From: Asanoa hainanensis
GTDB lineage: Bacteria; Actinomycetota; Actinomycetes; Mycobacteriales; Micromonosporaceae
Length of the DNA: 64,000 bases
Assembly (NCBI RefSeq): GCF_900188485.1
Contig: NZ_FZPH01000009.1
Coordinates: 248,001-312,000, forward strand
Direction: 5' to 3'
Part shown: positions 17,165-25,286 of the stretch, piece after piece
Layout: each line of letters starts with the position of its first letter
Numbering within the stretch: the first letter of the stretch is position 1
Notes under the pieces: generated by a model
Database searches by the model: none
Told to the model about the DNA's origin: nothing
Seen by the model: only the letters and a program-made list of their open reading frames with translations
Translations under genes and position numbers: made by a program

Positions 17165-18406
17165 TCAGCCGACGGTGATGGTGAACCCGGTGTGGCCGAC
17201 GATCTGCGTCAGATCGGCGAAGTAGAGCCGCCAGAAGCACGTCGTCGCGATGCCTGTGCAGGTGGCCGGCTTGCTCGGGTCCGCGGCCGACTGCACGCCG
17301 AGCGCGATGACCCGGTTCGGGTCGCTGTGCAGGCGGAAGACCGGCCCGCCGCTGTCGCCCTGGCCGACCGCGTTGGCCCGGTCGTCGCGCTGCGCCTCGA
17401 CGCCGTTGCTGACGATGGTGCCCGCGTCGAGGGCGTACGTGACCCACTTCAGCGTGATGCGCAGGCTGCAGCGGACCCCGGAGTAGCTGCCGGACTGGCA
17501 GACGTACTGGCCGACCTCGGGCGGCGCCCAGCCGGCGACGCCCTTCGAGAACTCGCCGATGCCCTGACCGGTCGGGTCGACGCCGCCGTCGTAGATGCGG
17601 CCGCGGTGGTCCGACACCGGGATGAACAACGCCTCCAGGTCGGCCTTCTTGTAGTTGGCCGTGCCGACCGCGATCTTCGGGAAGTAGGTGCCGAACGGGG
17701 TGGTGAACGCGTTGCCTGTCGAGCCGCAGTGCCCGGCGGTGAGCAGCACGTTCTGGTTGTTGCGCCGGCCCGCGAACGCGGTCGTGCAGCGCGCGACGGT
17801 GTTCGGGTTGATCTGTCGTTCGATCGTCGAGCCGCCCCAGAACGGGACGGTGTCGGCCCATCGGCCGGTCGGTGTCGGCGCGTCGCCGACCTCCACCGAC
17901 GTGGGCATCGAGGTCAGCGTGCGGGCCGCCGCCATCCGCGTCGTCGACGTGACCCGGACCCGCAGGCCGCTGCCGTCGGCGAGCGGCGCGGCCAGGACGA
18001 CGCCGGACGCGGTGCCCGTCGTGACGAGCCGGGTGGCCTCGGCCTTGAGCTCACGCAGCGCGTACGCCGCGGGAACGATTTTGACCGGGACGCGCTGCCG
18101 CACCTGCCTGACGACGGTGCCGACCGTGGCGGACGGCGTGCCCTTCCAGTAGAGGCGCAGCTCGGTCGAGCCGACGAGCTCGATCCCGGCGAAGTTGGAC
18201 CGCTCCTCGTCGACCACCGCACGGATCCTCGTGGCGGCGTCGACCAACGGCCGTTGACGTTCCTGGAGCTCGTCGACGGCGCCACCACCGGGCCCGGGCT
18301 TGGGCGCGGCCGAAGCCGGCCCGGTGACGCTGACCAGCGTCACGATCGCCACGGTCGTGGTGACCAGCGCGCTGCGTACGGCGCGCGACACGGACGTGGA
18401 ACTCAC
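17165..18406 (-). CDS. Secreted trypsin-like (S1) serine protease
   Basis: A 413-residue preproprotease. A signal peptide (ALVTTTVAIVTLVSVTGPASA, ending about residue 34) is followed by a pro-region of about 150 residues, in which LRELKAEATRLVTTGTAS and the flanking repeats resemble a propeptide of the alpha-lytic protease kind. The catalytic domain carries the triad: His in LLTAGHC, Asp probably in KKADLEALFIP, and Ser in GQGDSGGP. Several cysteine pairs suggest disulfides. I chose GTG 18406 because it places the signal peptide normally; an in-frame TTG at 18424 would add six residues. Confidence 0.88.
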   Translation of the reverse strand: MSSTSVSRAVRSALVTTTVAIVTLVSVTGPASAAPKPGPGGGAVDELQERQRPLVDAATRIRAVVDEERSNFAGIELVGSTELRLYWKGTPSATVGTVVRQVRQRVPVKIVPAAYALRELKAEATRLVTTGTASGVVLAAPLADGSGLRVRVTSTTRMAAARTLTSMPTSVEVGDAPTPTGRWADTVPFWGGSTIERQINPNTVARCTTAFAGRRNNQNVLLTAGHCGSTGNAFTTPFGTYFPKIAVGTANYKKADLEALFIPVSDHRGRIYDGGVDPTGQGIGEFSKGVAGWAPPEVGQYVCQSGSYSGVRCSLRITLKWVTYALDAGTIVSNGVEAQRDDRANAVGQGDSGGPVFRLHSDPNRVIALGVQSAADPSKPATCTGIATTCFWRLYFADLTQIVGHTGFTITVG

Positions 18407-18525
18407 TGCCAAGACGGCCCCCAACCACTCATCGAGCGTGAATTCATGAGTGGAAGAGTATCGATGTCTGAGAGCGCTCCACGTACCGGCGACGGGATTG
18501 GTGCTTAATGACCGATCTTCGGGAG

Positions 18526-19344
18526 TCAGTACTCGACGGAGCGGGTGCCGAGGCGTTCCTCCAGGTCGCCCGGCTGCTGCAGGCCGGCGGCGAAGGCGTG
18601 CTCCGCCCAGGCCTGGTAGCGCGGGCCGCCGATCCGGTCCGCGAACGCGGCGGACTGCGGCGGGAACTCGCTGTCGTCGGGCAGGGTGATGGTGTCCACC
18701 CAGCCCTTGAGCTCGGCGAGGGTCCGGCGGTCGAAGGTCGCGACGCGGCGGGCGAAGGCGGTTACGAACGCGTCGAGCTCCGCGTCCGGCACGGCGCGGT
18801 TGACGTAGCCGTACCGCTCGGCCAGGTCGCCGTCGAAGTCCTCGGCGCCGGCCAGGATCTCCAGGGCGCGGCCGCGTCCGACGAGGCGGGGCAGCCGGGC
18901 CGGCGCGCCGCCGCCCGGCGGGACGCTGCCCGCGCCCATCTCGAACTGGCCGATCAGCGTGCGTTCCCGGCTGGCGAAGCGGATGTCGGTCGCCAGCAGG
19001 AACTCGCTGCCGGCACCGCGCGCCCGGCCCCGGATCTTGCTGATCGTCAGGACGGGCAACTTGCTCACGCGTACGCAGACGTCGACGAAGGGCTGCTGCC
19101 CGGTCGGCGGCGGCGGTTGGTCCGCCAGGGCGGACAGGTCGTCGGTCAGGTCCCAGTGCGCGATGAAGTAGCCCGGGAGCGCGCTCTCGAACACGATCAC
19201 GGCCAGGTCCGGGTCGTTCTCGGCGGCGTCCAGCAGCGCGCGCAGCTCGATGACGAGCTGTGCGCCGAAGACGTTGACCGGCGGGTTGTCGAACGAGGCG
19301 CGCCAGAACGACGGCGACTCCTTCGTGATGCGCAGCTGCGCCAT
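18526..19344 (-). CDS. Enoyl-CoA hydratase/isomerase family protein
   Basis: A 272-residue crotonase-fold protein. It has the N-terminal pattern ASFDNPPVNVFGAQLV, the oxyanion-hole segment IRGRARGAGSEFLLATDIRFAS, and the C-terminal helices of the family. In place of the usual catalytic Glu pair the region reads FEMGAGSVPPGGGAPARL, with a Glu in QFEMG, so the precise reaction (hydratase, isomerase or other) is uncertain. ATG 19344 follows a GAGGGG ribosome binding site and the stop of the carbonic anhydrase gene by five bases, so the two form an operon. Confidence 0.85.
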   Translation of the reverse strand: MAQLRITKESPSFWRASFDNPPVNVFGAQLVIELRALLDAAENDPDLAVIVFESALPGYFIAHWDLTDDLSALADQPPPPTGQQPFVDVCVRVSKLPVLTISKIRGRARGAGSEFLLATDIRFASRERTLIGQFEMGAGSVPPGGGAPARLPRLVGRGRALEILAGAEDFDGDLAERYGYVNRAVPDAELDAFVTAFARRVATFDRRTLAELKGWVDTITLPDDSEFPPQSAAFADRIGGPRYQAWAEHAFAAGLQQPGDLEERLGTRSVEY

Positions 19345-19349
19345 GTGGA

Positions 19350-19880
19350 TCACCCCTCGGGCTGGGTGGGCGGTACGACCACGTCGATCAGTCCGGTGTG
19401 GACGTCGTAGACGAGGCCCGACACCGCCAGCGCGGGCGGAAGGGCCCGCCGCATGAGGTCCACGTCGATCCGGACCGAGGCGTACGGGTCCAGGACCGCC
19501 TTCGTCGGTAGGTCGGCGGCCGGGATCTCGAAGTACTCGGCCAGCAGATCCGGGAAAGCGGCCAGATCCGTGATCCCGCAGTCGGTGTGGTGGAGCACCA
19601 CCAGTTGGGCGCCGGCCCGGGGCTGCCCGGCGCCGCGCGCCTGCGCCACCTTCGCCAGCATCGCCCAGGAGCGCAGGGCTCCCGGCGTGACGCGACCGCC
19701 GACGTTGCGCATGATTACGGCGTCGCCGTTGGCCAGGCCCAGCACGTGGGCGGGGTCGACCCGCGGGTCCACGCAGCCGATGACGCGCAGGCTGCCCGTC
19801 GACCGGAGCGGGGCATCGACGAACGCCTCGCTGGCGGCGAAGGCCGCGTTCCGTCGGACCAGTTCGTCAGTGTCGATCAC
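19350..19880 (-). CDS. Beta-class carbonic anhydrase
   Basis: A 176-residue cytoplasmic enzyme that interconverts CO2 and bicarbonate. The zinc ligands and catalytic dyad of the beta class are visible: Cys and Asp-Arg in VIGCVDPRVDP, and His and Cys in VLHHTDCG. MRNVGGRVTPGALRSWA is the conserved middle segment. GTG 19880 is preceded by GGAG at good spacing; upstream residues in the open frame are not family-like. It is the first gene of a two-gene unit with the enoyl-CoA hydratase-like gene. Confidence 0.92.
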   Translation of the reverse strand: MIDTDELVRRNAAFAASEAFVDAPLRSTGSLRVIGCVDPRVDPAHVLGLANGDAVIMRNVGGRVTPGALRSWAMLAKVAQARGAGQPRAGAQLVVLHHTDCGITDLAAFPDLLAEYFEIPAADLPTKAVLDPYASVRIDVDLMRRALPPALAVSGLVYDVHTGLIDVVVPPTQPEG

Positions 19881-20028
19881 AGCAGACTCCCTGAACGTGT
19901 CGTCTCGATCGTAGCCAGGTCCGCACAAACAGAATGCCTGCTCTGTTTAGTGGCCGTAATCACACCTGGCAGGCGCGGGTGCGCGAGAGATACTGGTCCG
20001 GGCACAAGGCATGACGAAGGGGTCGATG

Positions 20029-20694
20029 ATGCGGGTGCTGATGGTCGCGCCACCTGGTGCGGGCAAGGGGACGCAGGGCGCGGTCATCGCCACGCACTTC
20101 GGCATACCGCACATCGCCACCGGTGATCTCCTGCGGGACCATGTGGCGCGCCGCACCCCGCTGGGCCAGGCCGTCCAGGCGCGCCTGGACCAGGGCGAGC
20201 TGGTGCCCGACGACATCGTCCTCGACATGGTCCGGGAGGCGCTGGCCGAGGCGGCCGCGACGGGCGGCGGCTACGTGCTCGACGGCGTGCCGCGCACCAT
20301 GGCGCAGGCGCGGGCCACGTACCAGATCGCGCTGGAGCTCGGCATGACCGCGGACGTCGCTCTGCACCTCAAGGCCGACGACCGGGAGCTCGAACGGCGG
20401 CTGCTGGCGCGCGCGGCGCTCGAGGGCCGGTCCGACGACACCGTGGAGACCATCCGCCGCCGGCTGCGGGTCTACCACGAGCTGACGCACCCGATCGTGG
20501 CCTGGTACGGCGACCGGGGCATCCTCGTCACCGTCGACGCCATGCGCCCAGCGGACCAGGTCGGCCGCGAGATCCTCGCCGCACTGGAGGTCATGCGCTC
20601 CTTTGTGGACCGCTCGCCTGAAGAGCCCCGGCGCGCCGTCGACCTCAGCGGCCTCGGCGCCGCCTTCGGCGAGCTAGGCGCAGCGCTCCCGTAG
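20029..20694 (+). CDS. adk: Adenylate kinase (stand-alone paralogue)
   Basis: A 221-residue nucleotide kinase. The P-loop is APPGAGKGTQ (where most adenylate kinases have GPPGAGKGT), then the AMP-binding segment HIATGDLLRDHV, GYVLDGVPRTMAQA, and ERRLLARAALEGRSDD (short LID without zinc cysteines), RLRVYHELTHPIVAWY. The last about 30 residues extend beyond the usual end. The core adk of actinobacteria normally sits in the ribosomal-protein operon next to secY; this copy stands alone, so it is probably a second, specialised kinase (inference). ATG 20029 is preferred by spacing from AAGGGG; 20026 and 20011 are in-frame alternatives. Confidence 0.88.
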   Translation: MRVLMVAPPGAGKGTQGAVIATHFGIPHIATGDLLRDHVARRTPLGQAVQARLDQGELVPDDIVLDMVREALAEAAATGGGYVLDGVPRTMAQARATYQIALELGMTADVALHLKADDRELERRLLARAALEGRSDDTVETIRRRLRVYHELTHPIVAWYGDRGILVTVDAMRPADQVGREILAALEVMRSFVDRSPEEPRRAVDLSGLGAAFGELGAALP

Positions 20695-21309
20695 GGTCGG
20701 CACTCCCGGGCCGGTCAGCTCTTCGCAGTAGACCGCGCGGCCGGCCATGGCCATCGTGAGCGCGAGCGTCGTGCCGCTCACCATCGGGCCCGTGCCGGCC
20801 GCGAAGGGCCCGTCCGTCGCCTCCAGACGCAGGCCCTTGACCAGGGTGCGGCTGTTGACCGTGAAGTCGCGGCCGGCGAAGAACCGCGCGACCTCGGTGA
20901 CGGTCGCCACCGGCGGCGTGTGCGACAGCCCGAGCGGCCGGCGGATGTCCTCGCCGTGCACGACCACCTCACCGAGCCAGGCGGCCGTGTCCCGGGTCGG
21001 GGCCGTGGTGCTGGTGACCACCTGGCGGAACCGCTCGAGGGTCTCCGCGGGGGTCGCGCCGCGATGCTCGGCCAGCCGCCGCTGGTTGTGCACGTCGGCG
21101 TCGAAGCGGGCACCCACGATGCTGACCAACCAACGCGCCATCGTGATGCTCGCGCCCGCCGTCAGGTGGGCGACCACCTCTTCGACGACCCAGTCGCCGC
21201 ACAGAGTCGGGTGGGCCCACTGCTTGTCGTCGAGACCGGCCAGGTCGGCGGCGAGAGCGGCGCGCTCCGTGTGGACGGCGGGCCAGAGCGTCGCGGAGCC
21301 GCGAGCCAT
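20674..21309 (-). CDS. DinB/maleylpyruvate isomerase-family protein
   Basis: A 211-residue protein of the mycothiol-dependent maleylpyruvate isomerase / TIGR03083 group. The metal-binding His pattern of the DinB fold appears in VVEEVVAHLTAGA and GEVVVHGEDIRRPLGL, and a first site in the N-terminal helix region. Members use mycothiol or bacillithiol as cofactor in detoxification; the substrate here is unknown. ATG 21309 follows GGAGGACTCG. The gene converges with the adenylate kinase gene and overlaps it by 21 bp. Confidence 0.85.
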   Translation of the reverse strand: MARGSATLWPAVHTERAALAADLAGLDDKQWAHPTLCGDWVVEEVVAHLTAGASITMARWLVSIVGARFDADVHNQRRLAEHRGATPAETLERFRQVVTSTTAPTRDTAAWLGEVVVHGEDIRRPLGLSHTPPVATVTEVARFFAGRDFTVNSRTLVKGLRLEATDGPFAAGTGPMVSGTTLALTMAMAGRAVYCEELTGPGVPTLRERCA

Positions 21310-21366
21310 CGAGTCCTCCACTGTCACGGGCCACGCCGGGGCTTCGGCGCCGCCGGCCCGATCGTG

Positions 21367-22446
21367 TCACACCTGGGCGGCCGGCTGGGCCCCCGCGACG
21401 GGGATGTCCCGTCGATGGTGACGACCGGTGGGCGGCGGCTCGTCGGCGTCGTCCAGGTGGAGGTCGAACGGCGTCCGTCTCTTGTGCCGGCGGCCGGCGA
21501 GGTAGTAAGCGGCCAGACCCAGGAGCGCCCACGCCACGAGTACGGAGATGGGTCGCGCGATGGCGGCGCCGTCGAAGAAGGAGACGTTGCGGAGCAGGGT
21601 GCCGGTCGCGCCGGGCGGCAGGAGCTGGCCGAGGGCGCCCCAGGGATGGGGCAGCATCTCCGGCGCGCTCGACTGGCCGGACAGCGGGTTGCCCAGCAGG
21701 ATCAGCGTCAGCGCGGCGATGGCGATGCCGCCACCGCGCAGCAGCCGTTCGAAGCCCAGGACGAAGTAGCACGTGGCGGCGAGCCCCAGCGCGGCGGCGG
21801 CGGAGGTGGCCCAGTAGTTGGTGTCGAACGTGCCGATCGCGAAGAGCGTTCCGCTGAGCACGAAACCGCCGGCGACGCCGAACACGGCGGCCGCTATCAG
21901 GCGGTGCCAGGCGCCGACGATCAGGGAGATGATCCCCATCGCGGCCAGCCAGCCGCCGAGGGCGATCGGCAGCGCCCCGGCCGCGAGGCCGAGCCCCTTC
22001 GGGTCGCCGGTGCTGAGCGGTCGCAGGTCGTGCACGGTCACCGGCAGCTTCATGGTCGTGCCGAGCTGTTGGGCGACCTGGGTGAGGGAGGTGGCGACGG
22101 CGGAGCTCGCGGCGGAGGCGATGTCCAGGGTCAGGCCGTCGTCGTCGACGACGAACGCGCCGTACACGTCGCGGTCGAGGATCTCGCGCTCCGAGACCGC
22201 CGCGGAGGTGACCATGCTGACGTCGAACGCGCCCGGGGCGGCCTGGTCCAGCGTCGCCTTCAGCTGGGCCCGCTGGGGGCCCGCAGCGGCGATCGGGACG
22301 TCCTTGACGGCCGTGTTGGCGCCCGGTAACGCGAACGCCGTCAACAGGATGACCATCACTATCAACAGGCCGCCGACGGTGACCGCGATCTTCCGGGCCG
22401 TGCTGTGCCCGGCGGGTCCGGGGCCTGCTGCGGCTGACAACGCCAT
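21367..22446 (-). CDS. YhgE/ABC-2-like membrane protein under TetR control
   Basis: A 359-residue membrane protein: one N-terminal helix (about residues 19-41), an extracytoplasmic domain of about 115 residues (DRDVYGAFVVDDDGLTLDIASAAS), and five or six C-terminal helices (about 150-335). This layout matches the YhgE/Pip and DUF3533-like group, related to ABC-2 permeases and export accessory proteins. The cytoplasmic tail is basic. It lies 36 bp downstream of a tetR gene on the same strand, with a palindromic operator between them, so it is almost certainly the TetR target; the role could be export of a toxic compound. Confidence 0.8.
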   Translation of the reverse strand: MALSAAAGPGPAGHSTARKIAVTVGGLLIVMVILLTAFALPGANTAVKDVPIAAAGPQRAQLKATLDQAAPGAFDVSMVTSAAVSEREILDRDVYGAFVVDDDGLTLDIASAASSAVATSLTQVAQQLGTTMKLPVTVHDLRPLSTGDPKGLGLAAGALPIALGGWLAAMGIISLIVGAWHRLIAAAVFGVAGGFVLSGTLFAIGTFDTNYWATSAAAALGLAATCYFVLGFERLLRGGGIAIAALTLILLGNPLSGQSSAPEMLPHPWGALGQLLPPGATGTLLRNVSFFDGAAIARPISVLVAWALLGLAAYYLAGRRHKRRTPFDLHLDDADEPPPTGRHHRRDIPVAGAQPAAQV

Positions 22447-22460
22447 GCTTCGACTACCTC

Positions 22461-22491
22461 CGTGCTTAGATACTGATCGTATCTAAACACG
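22461..22491. promoter_or_regulatory. TetR operator palindrome overlapping the tetR stop codon
   Basis: Perfect arms TTAGATAC (22466-22473) and GTATCTAA (22479-22486) surround TGATC; an outer CGTG/CACG pair (22461-22464, 22488-22491) extends the dyad. It overlaps the TAG stop of the upstream tetR gene and lies 20 bp before the membrane-protein start. Symmetry, size and position fit a TetR-family operator. Confidence 0.7.
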
Positions 22492-23073
22492 GGGGTCGTG
22501 GCCCAGGTCGTGGGCAGTGAGCAAGGGCACCGCGATCTCGTCGACGATGGCGTCGAGCGTTTCCTCCGTCAGCGCGCCGACGATCACCACCTCGTGGCGG
22601 ACGAGGGTGAGGGCGAGCGTGACCACCCGGGGCGGGATCGGCGCGTCGCCGAGCTCTCCGCGGGCCCGCGCCCGGTCCAGCAGGGGTTCGATGACCTCGG
22701 CGCCACGGGCGACGAGCAGGTCGCGGATGGACTCGCCCGATGTGCGGTCGAGCTCGGCCAGGAGGCTGAGCAGCGTCTGCCGTCCGGCACGCTCCATCAA
22801 GGACTGTGCCGTGCGCAGGAAGGCCTTCAGATCCCCGGAAAGACTGCCGGTGTCGGGGGGCAACGTGAGGCCGGGGTTGGCCTCGAGCGAGGCGTCCAGG
22901 ACCATGCCCGCCTTGGTGGGCCAGCGCCGGTAGAGCACCGGCTTGCTGGTGCCCGCCCGGGCCGCCACCCCGTCGTACGTGGTGCCGGCGTAGCCGTGCT
23001 CGGCGACCTCGGCCCGGACCGCCTCGTGGATGGCCCGCACGAGCTCGTCGCCACGCCTGCGTCTCGGGGTCAT
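22483..23073 (-). CDS. TetR/AcrR-family transcriptional regulator
   Basis: A 196-residue repressor. The helix-turn-helix is in the N-terminal third: VAEHGYAGTTYDGVAARAGTSKPVLYRRWPTKAGMV. The C-terminal ligand-binding domain (about 85-190) resembles the TetR_C_16 type. It precedes the YhgE-like membrane gene and probably represses it through the palindrome at 22461-22491. It is divergent from a second tetR gene. Confidence 0.9.
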   Translation of the reverse strand: MTPRRRRGDELVRAIHEAVRAEVAEHGYAGTTYDGVAARAGTSKPVLYRRWPTKAGMVLDASLEANPGLTLPPDTGSLSGDLKAFLRTAQSLMERAGRQTLLSLLAELDRTSGESIRDLLVARGAEVIEPLLDRARARGELGDAPIPPRVVTLALTLVRHEVVIVGALTEETLDAIVDEIAVPLLTAHDLGHDPRV

Positions 23074-23090
23074 TCCGGCACACTACCATT

Positions 23091-23118
23091 GTAGTCGATC
23101 AGACTACGGATGTAGTCT
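23091..23118. promoter_or_regulatory. Overlapping TetR operators between divergent tetR genes
   Basis: Three half-sites alternate: GTAGTC (23091-23096), AGACTAC (23101-23107) and GTAGTCT (23112-23118). Adjacent pairs form two dyads, GTAGTC-N5-GACTAC and AGACTAC-N4-GTAGTCT, the second with perfect 7-bp arms. The second dyad ends 6 bp before the GTG start of the plus-strand tetR, so autoregulation is likely. Confidence 0.65.
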
Positions 23119-23124
23119 GGGTGA

Positions 23125-23691
23125 GTGAGCCGCCGCACCGAGGTCCTCGACGCCGCGATCGCCCTGCTCGGCACCGGTGGGGTCCGCGCCGTCACCCACC
23201 GCGCGGTCGACGCCGAGGCGGGCCTGCCCAACGGCGCCACCTCCAACCTGTTCCGCACCCGCGACGCCCTGCTCGGCGCGGTCGTCGAGCGGTTCGCCGA
23301 GCGGGAGAAGGCCGCCTGGGACGACCTCGCCGCGCGGGACACGCCGGGGTCGCTCGCCGAGCTCGCCGGGGTGATGGCCACCGCGGCCCGCGCGGCCGTC
23401 GGTCCACACCGGACGCTCACGCTCGCCCGCTACGTGATCCTGGTCGAGGCCGCGCACCACCCGGCGTTGCGCGCGCCGCTGCTGGCCGCCGGCAGCCGGG
23501 TCGACGCCTGGTTCACGACGTGGCTGCGGGTGGCCGGGTCGACCGACCACGAGCGGCACGCACCGATCCTGATGAACGCGTACAGCGGCCTGATCCTGCA
23601 CGAGCTGGCCAACCCCGATCCGCACTTCGACCCGGCCGGGCGGCTGACCCCGCTCGTCGAGGCGTTGTTGGGAGGCGCCGATGGACCGTGA
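23125..23691 (+). CDS. TetR-family transcriptional regulator
   Basis: A 188-residue regulator with the helix-turn-helix VRAVTHRAVDAEAGLPNGATSNLFRTRDALL near the N-terminus and a helical C-terminal domain of the TetR_C_6-like kind. GTG 23125 is directly behind the palindromic half-sites, consistent with self-repression and a leaderless or short-leader message. Its stop overlaps the start of the DinB-type pseudogene by 11 bp, so that gene was probably its cotranscribed target. Confidence 0.88.
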   Translation: MSRRTEVLDAAIALLGTGGVRAVTHRAVDAEAGLPNGATSNLFRTRDALLGAVVERFAEREKAAWDDLAARDTPGSLAELAGVMATAARAAVGPHRTLTLARYVILVEAAHHPALRAPLLAAGSRVDAWFTTWLRVAGSTDHERHAPILMNAYSGLILHELANPDPHFDPAGRLTPLVEALLGGADGP

Positions 23692-24096
23692 CGAACTGTG
23701 GCGTGTCGTCGACGACCAGCGTCGCGCGCTGACCGACCAGCTCGCCGAACTGTCCGACGAGGAATGGCGGCAGCCGTCGCTCTGTGCCGGGTGGACGGTG
23801 CGCGACGTCACCGCGCACCTCACCCAGCAACACGTCAGGCTCGGCACCCTGTTGGTCGGCGTCGCGCGCGCCCGCGGCAACGCCGCCCGGGCGAACGGAT
23901 CTGGTCCCGCCCGTGGTTGTTCAAGGGCATGCGGAGCCTGCGCGCGTACGGGTTCGCGGCCACCGACACCCCGTTCCGCACCGGATCCGGGCCGCTGGTC
24001 GAGGGACCGGCGATCGACATCCTGCTGCTGATGACGGGGCGACGGGTGGGGCTGCGCGGGCTCACCGGCCCGGGCGCGGACCTGCTGCGCGGGTAA
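23681..24096 (+). pseudogene. DinB/maleylpyruvate isomerase-family pseudogene (internal deletion and frameshift)
   Basis: The first about 75 codons from ATG 23681 encode a normal family N-terminus (MDRDELWRVVDDQRRALTDQ, LCAGWTVRDVTAHLTQQHV). After about 23900 that frame loses sense, and the family C-terminus appears in the -1 frame (WSRPWLFKGMRSLRAYGF, TGSGPLVEGPAIDILLLMTGR) ending at TAA 24094-24096. The total span of 416 bp is too short: members have about 200 residues, so about 60-70 middle codons with metal ligands are missing. I read this as a deletion near 23895-23915 that also shifted the frame. Confidence 0.75.
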
Positions 24097-24117
24097 CGTC
24101 AAAAGGGGGTGGCTGCC

Positions 24118-24471
24118 ATGGAGCGCAGAACCTTTGACACGCCCGACGAGAAGCGCATGTTCGAGGGCAACGGATTCGCGGAGCTGGTCACGATTGCCGG
24201 CCGGCCGGTCAGCCGGGGCACGTTCGAGCCGGGCTGGCGGTGGACGACCAACCTGGGCCCGATCGCGGGCACGCCGAGTTGCCAGACGTCGCACCTCGGC
24301 TATGTCCTGTCCGGCCGGATGCGGATCATGACGGATGCCGGTCAGACGCTGGAGTTCGGCCCGGGCGACCTGCTGGCCGTCGAGCCGGGCCACGACGCCG
24401 AGGTGATCGGCGACGAGGCCTGCGTGATGGTCGACTTCGGCGAGATCGGTGACTACGCCAAGCGGGGCTAA
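24118..24471 (+). CDS. Cupin-domain protein
   Basis: A 117-residue single-domain cupin. The two cupin motifs are partly present: PGWRWTTNLGPIAG...SCQTSHLGYVLSGRMRI and [20 protein letters not shown]. The first motif has His in TSHLGY and the second has His in PGHDAEV, so metal binding is possible. Function is unknown. ATG 24118 has an AGGGGGT ribosome binding site; GTG 24109 is an in-frame alternative. The stop overlaps the convergent NmrA-like gene by four bases. Confidence 0.82.
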   Translation: MERRTFDTPDEKRMFEGNGFAELVTIAGRPVSRGTFEPGWRWTTNLGPIAGTPSCQTSHLGYVLSGRMRIMTDAGQTLEFGPGDLLAVEPGHDAEVIGDEACVMVDFGEIGDYAKRG

Positions 24472-25214
24472 CCCTGGGCGGCGCGCCAGTCCGCCAGGCG
24501 CGTGTCGGCGATGCGGGCCCCGGGGCCGGGCACTAGCGAGTTCTGGGCCAGCACGGCGCCGAAGTAGTCGGCGGTCGGGTCGGCCACCACCTCGCGTGGG
24601 TCGTGGCTGGCGGCCAGGTTCGACCGGATCAGCTCGTCGAACCGGGCCTGTTCGGGGCCGGCGACCTCGACGACGCCGTTGACCGGGCTGGCCAGCGCCA
24701 CGTCGGCCACCGTGAGCGCCGTGTCGTCGCCGGCGATCGGCCGGAAGGCGACCGGTGGCAGGTGCACCACGTCGCCGTCGGTCGCGGCGTCGGCCATGGC
24801 GTTGAGGAACTCGAAGAACTGGGTCGACCGCACCACCGTGTACGGCACGTCCGACTCGGCGATCATCCGTTCCTGCGCGACCTTCGCCCGCATGTATCCA
24901 CTGTCGAGCATCCGGTCGGCCCCGACGACCGACAGCGCCACGTGATGGCGTACCCCCGCTGCCGTTTCGGCACTGCGTAGGTTGCCCATCGACGTCTCGA
25001 AGAACTCCAGCGCCGCGTCGGCGTCGAAGGACCGCGAGTTCGACACGTCGACCACTACGTCCGCGCCGTCCAGCGCCTCGGCCAGGCCCTCGCCGGTCAG
25101 CGTGTTCACGCCCGTGTTGGGTGCCGCGGCGACCACGTCGTGGCCTTGCTCCCGCAGCCGAGTCACCACTTTGGAACCGATCATCCCGGTCCCGCCGATG
25201 ACGTCGATCTTCAT
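24468..25214 (-). CDS. NmrA-like NAD(P)-binding protein
   Basis: A 248-residue atypical short-chain dehydrogenase. The nucleotide-binding motif IDVIGGTGMIGSKVVTRLREQ is at the N-terminus, followed by DVSNSRSFD and HVALSVVGADRM, then YTVVRSTQFFEFLNAM, which is typical of the NmrA/NAD(P)H-binding family. The catalytic Tyr-x-x-x-Lys is replaced by SGYMRAKVAQE (YMRAK), so a YxxxK-like arrangement survives. These proteins act as redox sensors or reductases of unknown substrate. ATG 25214 was chosen over longer frames because the Rossmann strand should start at the N-terminus. Confidence 0.85.
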   Translation of the reverse strand: MKIDVIGGTGMIGSKVVTRLREQGHDVVAAAPNTGVNTLTGEGLAEALDGADVVVDVSNSRSFDADAALEFFETSMGNLRSAETAAGVRHHVALSVVGADRMLDSGYMRAKVAQERMIAESDVPYTVVRSTQFFEFLNAMADAATDGDVVHLPPVAFRPIAGDDTALTVADVALASPVNGVVEVAGPEQARFDELIRSNLAASHDPREVVADPTADYFGAVLAQNSLVPGPGARIADTRLADWRAAQG

Positions 25215-25286
25215 CCGGACCACCCCCGTTCGGAACCTCCATCGTAACGAGGGGTTACCCGGACGGTGGATGTGCTGTGACAGCCG

